64,000 nt of DNA, from contig NW_022145547.1 in the NCBI RefSeq assembly GCF_000002235.5, forward strand, positions 1,980,001 to 2,044,000. Reading direction: 5' to 3'. Below the pieces are notes generated by a model. That model had not been told where the DNA came from and did not search any database. It was given only the letters and a program-made list of their open reading frames with translations. Source of the DNA: Strongylocentrotus purpuratus (Eukaryota > Echinodermata > Echinoidea > Camarodonta > Strongylocentrotidae). Below are positions 1 to 12,500 of this stretch, piece by piece (position 1 is the first letter of the stretch; each line of letters begins with the position of its first letter). A program made the translations under genes and the position numbers.

Positions 1-75
1 TGTATGCATTCTTTAACAATGTAGGTTTAACTCAAATCGTTTCAGAGTGAATGAATTGCCTGGCGTGACTTTAAG

Positions 76-142
76 ATGGTAGCCACAATTTTCTTTCAAT
101 TTGTCTTGGTGGGGCTACTAGCCCTATCAACAGAAGCAAACG
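76..142 (+). CDS. Gene 1 exon 1: start codon and signal peptide
   Basis: Encodes MVATIFFQFVLVGLLALSTE then AN, a typical secretory leader with a hydrophobic core and small residues near the likely cleavage site. It ends in phase 1 at a good donor (G|GTAAGT). A pyrimidine-rich TTTCAG at 40..45 could be the acceptor of a 5' UTR exon, so the transcription start may lie left of the window. Confidence 0.85.
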
Positions 143-487
143 GTAAGTTTCATTTTCTTTTTTTCAGCATGCTCAAAAAGGGAAATGATTACTTATTCAG
201 AGATAGTTCTATTAGATAACGATATTGGGTTAATCCAGGCTATTGTTCCATACGTCACAAACTACATCTAAGATTTAGTATACACTTGATGGTTGTGTCA
301 GGTTAATAGCCCTATTAATAATAATAATAATAATAATAGTTCACATTTATAATGCGTCTAATACTTTGTTTCTAGGCGCAGCACATATTATCATTACCCA
401 GGCCATCGGATTCAGGCTTACCCGCAACACAATATAATTTATGTACATTTTCCACTCCCTGGGGAGCATTCCATTAGTATTAGAGCT

Positions 488-570
<83 letters not shown>

Positions 571-3500
571 TTGTTAAAGTCCACTCCAAATTTTTATTTA
601 GTTAAACCGAAAATGGAAATTCTTTTCATCATACCAACATGTGAAAATATGTGAAAATATGAGACTCGTTTGATGTCGGTAGAACAGGGCCCCGTCTTAC
701 AAAGAGTTACGATCGATCCAAATCAATCGTAAGTCCTCCAATCAATCGCAAGTCTGTGAGTCTCCTATCTCTTATGTACATAGTTACGATTGATATCAAT
801 CGCAATTAAGTTACGATTGATATCAACTCTTTGTAAGACGGGGCCCAGAACTCTACAATACTCTGTGATGTAGGGGACACCAAATGATCAAATACTTAGG
901 ATTTGCCCTTTTGTAAAATAAATCTTTTCATGAAGTCATAATAATAAGACAGGCAATTGCATCATGCAAATAAGCACATTTTGTTATCCTCCCTTGTTCG
1001 CTTGCAACCTTCTGATTAGAAATTTTCAATTTACATACTAACTAAATAGACATTTCAACTATACTGTAAACCAGTAGATCAGTTGATTTTAATCAAATTG
1101 GTTAGTAAGGGGGCGAAATATATGCCCAACCGGGGAAGGGGTATATCTATCAACATCCCCGTGTCCTGTACACCCATTGCAAGTTGTATTGATTTTCTCC
1201 TTGGGCTTCCATGAGAATTGCACGTTTTAAATTATTGATCGTTATCACTGTTTTTTGTTGTTATTATAAATAATTAATTATTTCATATCTAATCAATGAA
1301 ATTTTGAATCGCACTCTGTTAAGAACTGAAAAGTAGTCTCTGTAAATCTATGACTCCCTCTTTGCTCATCTTTAAAACTGTTGATGTTATGGATATTCTT
1401 TAATTTGTTTTCCTCATTCCGATTACATGTAACTATTCGCAAATATAGTATCCAGGCTCTCTAGTGTAGAAAACAACCCCAAAACAAGTCAAAACAACAA
1501 ATTAATTAAAAAAAAAAAGAATATGACAATTCAAAACAAGCTACCGCAAAATACATATTTCATATTCACTTTGTGTTAAAGGTACTATGTCCCTTTTGCA
1601 GCCAACCTCAAATGCTGTAGAACTTTGCAGGAATTATGAATATGTCATGTATGTCCCATCTGTGAAATTTAAACGTTAGCAGTGTCCTCATATTCAAATT
1701 ATGCAAGGAAACCCGTTTACTTGCTAGACTTCACTGTCCGACACTATTGAGTGACTGACTGGCTTTTTCTTCTTTGGTAATAACATACATGAAAAGAGTT
1801 GTAAAGGATACATGAGCATTTGTCTACATCAATAACCCACTTCTTGTGATGGCCAAGATTAATCTGATTGAATCTTTGCGCAGCATAAAACGTATGACCA
1901 TTCGGTACAATTGTCTGAAAATCAAGACTATTACTTTTGGGCTCTATAGCCCTAAAGTCGATTTGACAACTAATAGTCGTTATTTTCCCACTTGAAGACC
2001 TTTTCAAGCCCCACCTTTTTTAGGGAAGTTCTAAATTAGTATTATCTTTCAAATGCAGTTGGAATTTAACTTTTTCATTTTTTTGGCCTGCAAATGGGAC
2101 ATAGTATCTTTAAATAGAAGGTGCGTATTTTTGTCATTGTTTGTTTAGGTTAAGCCCAACTGCACAACTTTTAGCTACTTGCGCCCTCTATAGCTATGGT
2201 CACAAATCAGAGCAGCGACCGACCGATCAGTAGCCTGCTCGGTCGCTGCTGGAATTAGGCATCGCCCAGCGATTAGGTCGGTGCCAGGGCGGCGACCGCC
2301 CAGGCACCGGGCGTATTTTGGGCGGCGAGTGAAAAGTGAGCAGGCGCCGCCCAAATTTTAACTCCGCGCTAAAACTTCAGCGGCGACCGGGCGATGCCCT
2401 AAAAACGAGCGGTGCCTGGTCGGCCGCCGCTCGGTGCCCGGGCAGCCGCCGGGCAGAATTGGTTAAAAACTCGCCGCTCGGCCGCCGAGCAGGCAACTTT
2501 TGGCTAATGTGACCATAGCATATACAGTGCGTCCCAGAAAAAACGAAACCGAGAAGTATCGATGTTTTATCATAACCTAATCACAACCATAATTAATGAA
2601 TGATACATATTATTTTGGAAAGCTTAGAGTATCTTCTTTCAGTTGATGCTACTCAGATGATGCATATTTCACGCATGAGTGATTAAAAGCAATTTGAAGG
2701 AAGGAAACCAAAAAGACATTGGCGGGCGGTATCTGAATTTCGAAGAAAAATTCACATTTCTAGAAAGTTGAGTTCCTGCCCTTTCATATGGCACCTCAAT
2801 CAGGAAAAATGAGCGAGGAATAACAAAGTTCTGTTTGTTTAAAGTAGCCCTTACATTTTCATAATTTTAACAAACGAATTCGTTTTCACTGGGTGCCTGC
2901 CGTAGAAAAAAAAAGCAGATTTGACAAAAGACTTAACTCCGTTTCGTTGACAATCAGCCATGCATGAAGACTCTCGTCTACGGCTGCATACCCTTGGATC
3001 AGTGCCAAGGTATGGATGCAAAATATTCATGATTTTGTTCATGTGGAAATCCTATGTCTATTATTTTTATGTATGTGAAATGCAATAATATTAATAATAA
3101 CTCTGTTTTCCAAAGGAGACCCCCCCCCCCCCCAACAATTCCTCTCGGCTGAGAGAGTAGCAAACTAACCCGGCTTTCTAGGGTTAAACTGTTACAATTC
3201 CCCTTAGATCAGACATAGACCAAAAAGTTCTAAACAAGTCTCATTTGCCTCAGTATACATGTGCCATTGCTGTAAACTTTAGGAATAGATTGTCATCCCC
3301 GAACATTTTCACAAATGCCATAGTTTTCCAATCAATCCATTAATGTGTGGCAATGTTAACTGGTTTAAGCAGCTTATTGCCGAGAAACAGTGCCACTTTC
3401 CCCACTGAAATACCTTTATGCACACCAGAACTTTTCCTTTTGACTGGCTTAAAACTAAGGTAAGGAATCCGGTCGAAAGATATTTAGCGTCGAGCTTCCA

Positions 3501-6500
3501 ACTTGTCAACAATGACCCAAAGCCTATTTCAAGTTCAATCTACATTATGTCGGAGTGTTGTACCACATGTCTTCTTAAACTTGTCCTGCTTCGATTTCCT
3601 ACAAGAAACAATTTCTGCAACCCTGGCCCCAACACTCTACATCAGCCCCTTTCCCTAAACATATAGGCCTACGTACTCTCACGAAAACCAAACGCAGAAC
3701 AATCGTCGCAGGAGAAAATGTCAGGTTAACGTATCGGATTTGAAATTCAAACATAAGGCCTAAACAAAGTAAAAATGTTGTATTGCCATTTAGGTGCCAG
3801 ATCATGGGTCGATTGGTCGGATTTAAAAAAATTTGTTTACTTTTTTTTCCAACTCAAAACAGCGACCGTCGCCCCCAAAACCCCAAACCGGGATTTTGCT
3901 GTAGTTGTTGTTGTTTTTACCAATATTTTTTTTATTTGGCTTCATTTTTTGTAGACGATTGCGATGACGTTATCGTGAATTGTTTCGTAAACCCTTGTGA
4001 TTATTCCGTGTGTTCCGCTAACCCTGATGCTGAGTGCCGGTAAGCATACACTGTTTCGCATTAAAGTATGTTCTGTATTAATTTTAGATATCACGCAGTT
4101 AACTACCAATGTATGTTGTATAGTGATTTCAACTTTCAAATTGCATAACTTTCTCTCTTTTTTTCGCTGTCATTCGGACTAAATCTAGTCTGCTTTTCTA
4201 ATTCTTCTGCTTTAATCTAAACATGATTTTAAGAGCTGTTTTCATTAAGATTTTATTTTCCTTTAAAGGTATAAACTAGTTTTGGAAACGCCCCCTCTCA
4301 AAAAATGAAATGGAAGCTCTTATTACCAATCATGTGAAAGAATATGTTTTGACTAATACGTGATGATACATATTTTGCCGGGAAACCGTCTACTAATTGA
4401 CATATCGTCGGCCTCAAGCCGAAAAGGCCTTGACCTGATTTTGGGGTTATTGAGTTATTAACATCACCTTTTAAATTTCAACATTCTCTTTAAAATGATG
4501 TGCTTCATTTCAAATTCGATTTATTTATTAAGATAATTATGAATTTCAAAAAGCCCTTAACGCGTACCTCATCTTCTTCCTTACGCCAAAAGGGCCTTAA
4601 CCACACGGCAATTTTTTTTATATTTTTTTTTTTTTATCAATGACAGATTATTTCGTAATTTCCATTTAATTCAATTATACATATCAGTAGAAATACCATT
4701 ACAAAACATGCTTCGTCTACAATAGTGTAACGGCCCTCCATCTTAGAACGGGTCCTGGATGCTGGAGGGCTGGCCTGTCCCTTGCCTCTATCGCCGTCAT
4801 CTGACGAAGAGTTTGCCATCCTGAATAATGCGAGCGGTTTCTATTTGGCTAGTAGTTTAGAGGCCCGGACGTGGCTCCGTTTTCCCAAAGTATATGGGTG
4901 TGGAGATGAGAGGTGTTTTGGATAGCTGGATGTGTATTCTCTATGAGAGGGTTATATTACGTCAGTCTATGGAGAATCAACTAATTACACGTTATGAAAC
5001 GATGGATTGTTTAACTGTATACTATAATAATACAAACATGAGTCAACATCTCCAACACGTTATCACAGTTAACACCGACACCAATAACCTGGATTAATCT
5101 CTGAAGTAGTAAAAAAGCAGGGATTTCCTTTTGTAGGAACTCTATTTCTCGTTTCCAATCATCTTCCTTATTTTCGCTAAGTTGGAGCGGAGCGGAGAGT
5201 TCGCTATCTAACTACGACGAGAGCCAGCGTAGAGGTGACGAAATCACGGTATAACACCGCTATTTATAGTCTCCGAGAGCTGCTTTACGCATGGTGCGTC
5301 CGTAATCGCGCTCTGAACTCTTACGCCCCAAAAGCTTACTACGCCCTCTACGTTTTCTGCAAGATAACTAATTGTAACGGACTGGTCCGTTACAACAGAC
5401 ACAATGTACTAACAATAATCACTGAACGTATATGTCATGAATTTAGATCATGAACGTAGATGTCAACGTATGGGACTGTAATGAAAATAAACAACGAAAA
5501 AGGTGTCCTAAATGTACGATCTCTAAAAATAACTTTACCGAAAGCTGCATTATATTAATAAAAATATTCAGATATCAAAAATACTATTTCTAACATTTTG
5601 ATTAATCTGTTTTATCAGCTTTCGTGATCCAGTAGCCGTAGCAGGGGCTTTCTGGCAAACCAAAGGTGTTGCGAAACAAGAAAATGTCGTTATGCCAGAA
5701 GTGCGCTAACTAAGCGCGCGTACGGTAACGGCAGGTTAAGTAGGTTACTGCCCTTTTGGCATAATGCCACGTATAGGTTACGGCCCTTCTGGCATAAATA
5801 CGCTACATTAAAGCCATATTCCCAAAAGCCCCTAACGTGTTTTTTGCACATAGCATGAAAACTTCTGAATATTTTAAAACAAATTTAACACATTTCATGT
5901 AAAACTTATTTATCAAAATTGACTTCAAAAACAACAAAAAACGACCACAAATTTTTGATTATTAGAGAGGTCAGCAGGGGCGGATCTAGCTTTTTGCTAA
6001 GGGGGGGGGGGGGGTTTGACCAAAATAATGACGATGCAGAGCATCGTCCACGAGCCGCGTAGCGGCGAGCCGATTTTTTTTTGGGGTGTTTATTTGAACC
6101 CCGTAAGTGATGTTTTCCTGGCATCTATTAACACAATGGAGACCATAAAAAGCAGTGCATGATAACGTCTTTTTAAAATCAAGTAACAGCTTAATACACA
6201 GTTATATCCAGCCTTTTTATCATGTGTTTGGTTAAGTTACCAGATGAGTTGAATATCTTCTCACAATATTTGCACTTGAAAGGGTTTCTCTCCAGCGTGC
6301 GTTCTTTTTTTTTTTTTTTTTTTTGGCCGCCCAAGGGGGGGGGGGGGGGGGTTTGAACCCCCTAACCCCCCCCCCCCCCCGTAGATCCGCGCCTGGGTCA
6401 AAACTTCAAACGCGATTATCTCGGAATGGCCAAAAGCAGTTAAGGCTCCTTTGGCATAAGGCCGACGATACTTGGTAAATTATTATATCTATCCGGACCG

Positions 6501-9500
6501 GATAGAAAGCGCGCACGTGTCGCGTAGTCCACTATAGATCTTTTTGTGTACAGTGCTTGTAACTTTACCAAGAGTGGTCCAAATTTCTTATCATTTTGAT
6601 GATTCTAGAACTTTGCAGTAATATGGTAGATGATCAACCTTTTCTGATCGATTTCACAACGTTTATTTCACAATACAATGGCATGACCAGAACCGGTCTT
6701 TATACCTTTAAATTTGCTTCCCATTTTACAGATCAAACTACTGCGGCGGATGTAACGCTGATTTTTACGTTGATGACGTCCAAGTGAACTGTTCTGCATG
6801 CCCCGAGGGTATGACCTTTAACGAGTGTGGCTCAGGTTGTGGTCCGTCCAGCTGTGATAACCTTTCCAATGATATCTGTCCTCTGTTCTGTTTTGCTGGG
6901 TGCTTCTGTCCAGAAGGACTGGTCAAGGATCGAGATGGCGGAGACCACTGCATACCCTTGGATCAGTGCCAAGGTATGCACTGTAAAAAAAATAATAGTC
7001 GAAATAACTCAATAAAATTGAGGAAAAGAATTGCCTTATTTTTATTAAGTAAATATTACCTACGGCATCTTAAGTAGGATTTTACTTATTTTGCTGAATA
7101 AATTTTTACTCAATTAAATCGAGTTACATTAACGTAAATAATTTAAGTATTGTAATCATTTTAGATAATTAAAAAAAGCTATGATAGGATTACATATTGT
7201 ACGATTTGATACCCATCTAATCTAACAAGTAACATCCCCTAATCATTCACTGCTTCTATTTAAGATTTAACCGTTTATATATACCTACCACCATCACAAA
7301 CTATTACATACGATTCAATTCGACACATATTGAAAGGCTCCAAATGTTATATATACTTGATCGTAGCATCTTAAAAGGAAAATTGGTTGACAATTTCCTT
7401 AAATATTAAGTTTTGATTTGTTTTGAACTGGGTATCAATTAAAAATTGTCTTGTCTTTGCTTAGCCATATTAAATGAATTAGTAAATGTTTTAAAGTCCT
7501 TAAATTTTCATTCAACCACAAAAAAAGAATTGTTTTATTTAAAAAAGAGTTTAATTTTGGTCATAATGAATATTCATAAATTATGTAAATATTTCTATTA
7601 CGCACTGCATCGGTCCTTACTTTAAAAAGATAAGAATAATCAACATAAATTGTTTGAGTAATACGTATAATTTCTGATTTTGAGTTAAAATTACTAAATT
7701 AATACAAGCTGAAATTACTTAAAGTTCTTATGTATTTGATTTTACTTAAATATTCCACGTATGTTCTACTAAATTGAAAGTTTGAGTTAGCAAGACTTAA
7801 ATTTAGTGCGTAAGTGGCAAAACTAATGTTTTCAAGTAAATTCTACATGGAAAAAATACGTAAAAATTACCAATGAACAAATTCTTTTTTACAGTGTGGA
7901 TGCAAAATATTCATGATTTTGTTCTTGTGAAAATCCTATGTTTATTATTTGTCATTATTTGTATTAATGATAACGGAGTTTTCCAAAGGAGTACCGCTCC
8001 CCCCCCCCCCCATCCTTCCCCTCGGCTGAGAGAGTACCAAACTAACCCGGCCTTTTTAGGGTTAAACTGTTACAATTCTCCTTAGATCAGATATAGACCA
8101 GAAAGTTTTAAACAAGCCTCAATTGCCCTTCCAACCACTCCATTTGTGTGGCAATGTTAACTGGTTTAAGCAGCTTATTGCGGAGAAACAGTGCCAATTT
8201 TCCCACTGAAATACATTAATGCATACCAGATCTTTTCCTTTTGACTGGCTTTACTTTTAAAACTAAGGTAAGGAATCCGGTCGAAAGATATTTAACGTCG
8301 CACTTCTAAGTAGTCAACAATGACCCAGAGCCCAATTCAATCTCCCCCACCCCCAATATTTCATGTGGGGGGATGGCCTGTACAATCATCCCCCCGATAA
8401 TTCATCATCAAAAATGAAAAATGGAGAGAAAAATTAATGATGAGAGCCTGATGAGAGTAGTTAATGGTTATTACTCGCAAGATGAACATCATTATAGATG
8501 TATTTTCACAATACATACACATATAAATAGAAAACGAAGTAAATGAGACAACCGTATATGAGACAAGAATAAATTGAATAATCTCCCATACTACTTCATC
8601 AGGAATGATGAATTTATTCAATTTATTCAATCAACAGCATCATAGAAATGCAGTGCGCCAAATGCAAAGCCGCAGCGTTAAAAAGCAATGAGCTAAATGT
8701 TAAGCGCGAAGCGCAAAAGTGCAAAAAAGAAGTAGAGAGCGGGAGAGAGAGATAATGAGCGACAGAGAGGATAATAACCCATGTAGCAAGCCCATGTGGG
8801 ACCCACATGGGTCCCATATTCTCTGAAACATGGGCCCCATATAGAAAACCATCTGGGGCCCTAAGGCATCTGCACCCAAGAAGCATATGGGACCCATATT
8901 GGTAACCCCATATAAGACATACCAAACCGGGCCCAAATGGGTATGCCCAGCTTTATCCCATCTGGTACCCATGTGGGTTAACCCAGATTTTCCCCATGTG
9001 TTTATTACCCATATGGGCATATTCATATTCTACCCATATGTGTACGTCCAGCTCATTCCCATCTGGGACCCATAAGGGCTGGCCCAGATAAATCCCATAT
9101 GGGTTACTAAATGTTGGCACCATATGGGATACACAAATGGCTTCCATTAATAGCCCAGATGGCACAATTAAGTGACCGAGATCATCCCCATATGGCCCCA
9201 TATGGGCTTGCTACCTGGGAAAAGGGAAAAGGGGAAGAAACGGGCAGAAGAAAAAAGGAAGGGGGAAGAGAAAAGGAAAAAAAAGAGAAAGACGGTTTTT
9301 GTCCAAATGGCAGCATGTAGTTTGTTCCCTGATTCATACTCAGTATCTATTTTGTTTTATTGATTTCATCCATTTTTCTGTTTATTTATATCTTTACATG
9401 TAAAGCATTTGAAGAGCTATTTTCCGAAAGGAGCAAAATATTTTGATAGCAAATGGAGATACATTTTTCTCTATTTACCTTGAACAAATTTATTAACCTA

Positions 9501-12500
9501 AATTACGAGAGAAATTATGAACACATGCATCTTTTAATACCAATTTTCCATAGACACCTGAACAAAGCTGGGTAAACAAAGAGTGTTTTCTTAAGTAACA
9601 CACATGGATCTAGTGCCTCTTGAAAATAAGTTCTTTGTATGTACATAAACAAGCAATACAACAGAATACTCCAGTTCGATATTTTGGAGAAAGATTGTTA
9701 TGTCACAACTTATTTTTGTTTTATTGAAAAGCTGATATAGGCATATGTATTGTATTCAAACGTAACAGGCATAAGATAGTTAAGGTGTTTTTTGGGGGAA
9801 AAAACAGTGCTCTGGTCAGGGCCTTAGGGAAATGATATGCTTATATTTTAGAGCGTATCTGGTATGATAAGTATATCTGGGTGAAGAAGGAGTTAATGGA
9901 AGTTTGTTGTTTGGTAGTTGGAACGTAAGTTTTATATTATACTTTTAAGAAACAGACAGTTTGTATGAGATCAGGAGTGGAAATTTTCTGTCATTTTTAG
10001 AACCAAATTTGGCATCAGTGATATTCTTTTTCATTGAATTGAGTTTCCCGCAGAGAGGATTCAGTTGGTTTAATTAAAGAAGGAAGATAGAGTCAAATGA
10101 AGAACCAAAAGCAATATGTTTTTCATACTCCTTACACAGAATATTGGAATGGGTTTTTCACGATGAATGTTGTTTGGAGACATCAATATTCATAAAATGT
10201 ATGTTTCTTTCACCAGGAAATAAAGAATTTTCCGTCTACATGAACCTTTCCTGGTTGCTTATTAATGCATTTGCCCACTGGTAACAAAATACTTTCACAA
10301 GTTGATATCCCTCACCATTGGATTTGTTTGTGGTTATGTCTAAATTTCGTTTAAAAAATAGATGATATCAGTCTGGTAGGCCTACACTGCAGGCAAGAGT
10401 CAGGACTAACATTTAGCATGTTGTTAATTTTATTACTACTCTTATATTCTATGAAATGTTATCTTTATTAAGGGTGACTTGAAAAAGTTGATAACTTGGA
10501 AGGGAGGGGGTGCAACCTGCCACACGCTTCTACCTCTCGGTTGCCTTGATCCATTGCCGAAAATATCTTGGCACCTATCATCAATATTTGTATCCACGGA
10601 TACAAATCGACGCCCCTGCCCATTAACCTTCTAAACATGTAATAAGTCTTAATTTCCCATTTTCCCCATCCTCATCCTCTTCTTCTCTCTAAAACTTTAC
10701 CCTTCTGTATTGGTCCGGCTTTCTTAGAAAGTTGTGAGGATGAAGGCGAGTTCTTCAATGACTGTGGCTCGCCTTGTGGTGAGCCTTCATGTGACGAGAG
10801 AGACAGAGGAAAAGGAGAATGCATAGAGAGTTGTCAACCTGGATGCTTCTGTGACAGCGCCAATGGATTCATCCGCGATGAGAACAATCGATGTATTCAA
10901 GAAAATGAATGTCCACCACGTAAGTAGTTCATTGTGTACCGATAATAATATATGCCTGCTCGAACTTCAGCTCACATTTATTGGGTTTATTATTGTTATG
11001 AAGAGTAACCATTCTTCATATATTTACATTTATTAATGCTCAATTTTTGTTCACCCTATAACATCTGATTCATCCTACACCATGAACACATACAGTAAAA
11101 CATGCCTTAGTGGCCACATCTCTATTGCCTCCCTCTAGAAGGAAATAGGGACTTTTAGATTTGCACGTCGACATAGTTGACTGCTACGTGTGACGTCCTT
11201 TTTAAGGCAATGTTACGCCACACGTAGCAGTCAACTATGTCGACGTGCAAATCTAAAAGTCTCTTATATGTGTTGAAAAACTTTGCTAGAACGGCCACAT
11301 GTTAGTACAGTTGTTTCGTTTTGTTGTTTCCTTGGGTGGCGTTAATAGATAGCTTTGACTATATTCTTGATGGGTGTGAATATTAGGCTTTAAAAAAATC
11401 CTTTATAACCTTACTAATGATAGTGAGTCGAATATCGAATTTTAACCGTGGACCCCTATAATAAACAGCACTTGTGCTGATAAGGATATTCCATCCAACA
11501 AGTGTTAAATAAAAACCTCAGTAAATTGTAAGTATTGTATGCATCTCCAATTAACCTTCTTAACTTTTAGTACATCTTCAATTCCTGATTATATATTTTT
11601 TTCATTCTCATCCTTCTCTTCTTTCTGAAACTTTTCGTTCCTTTATTGGATCGGCTTCCTTAGCAAGATGTGATGGTGAAGGCGAGTTCTTCAATGCATG
11701 TGGTTCAGCTTGTGGTGCGGAGCCTTCGTGTGACAAGAGAAACGGGGGAGTACAATTAATCTGCATTACGGTTTGTCAACCTGGATGCTTCTGTGACCGC
11801 GCCAATGGATTCATCCGCGATGAGAACAATCGATGTATTCAAGAAAATGAATGTCCACCACGTAAGTAGTTCATTGTGTACCAAACTAATATAGTCCCAG
11901 GCATGTAGCCTTGGGGGGGGGGGGGGTGCCCCCCTAAATATAAAAGATCGATTGAACCTTTTTTAGACCCCTTTTTTTTTTTTACCTCGATCGATTACAT
12001 GTATGTGCCTCCCCCCCCCCCCCTAAACACCAAACTCTGGCTACGTGCCTGTATAGGCCTGCTCGAACATTCGCTCACATAATTATTAGTGGGTTTATTA
12101 CCATTCTTCATATATTTTCATTTATGCTTTGTGTATTATTCAAATTTGGTTAAATTCCTTTATCACCTTACTATAAAAGATGAAAACCTCAGTAAATTGT
12201 AGGTATTGTATGAATCTCCAATTAACCTTCTTATTCTTTTAGTACATCTTCAATTCCTGATTATATATTTTTTTCATTCTCGTCCTTCTCTTCTTTCTGA
12301 AACTTTTCGTTCCTTTATTGGATCGGCTTCCTTAGCAAGATGTGATGGTGAAGGCGAGTTCTTCAATGCATGTGGCTCGCCTTGTGGTGAGCCTTCATGT
12401 GACGAGAGAGACAGAGGAAAAGGAGTCTGCATTAAGAGGTGTCAACCTGGATGCTTCTGTGACAGCGCCAATGGATTCATCCGCGATCAGAGCAATCGAT

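Larger units (their letters stand above)
4263..6711. mobile_element. TTAA MITE split by a 2-kb insertion
   Basis: Left end TTAAAGGTATAAAC at 4263 and right end complement at 6711. The outer parts (4263..4402 and 6471..6711) match an uninterrupted copy at 29074..29456 almost base for base. The inner 4403..6470 is a later insertion. The right end stops only 20 bp before gene 1 exon 3. Confidence 0.75.

Noticed and set aside
4637-4819. Minus-strand frame beginning MANSSSDDGDRGKG
   Set aside because: It looks mildly protein-like but is 60 codons, runs into AT-rich sequence and has no identified family. Perhaps a scrap of an old mobile element.
8623-9363. Overlapping frames on both strands with repeated MGP and HMG words
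   Set aside because: They arise from the CCCATATGGG palindromes, which lack stops in most frames. There is no start context, splice support or protein family.
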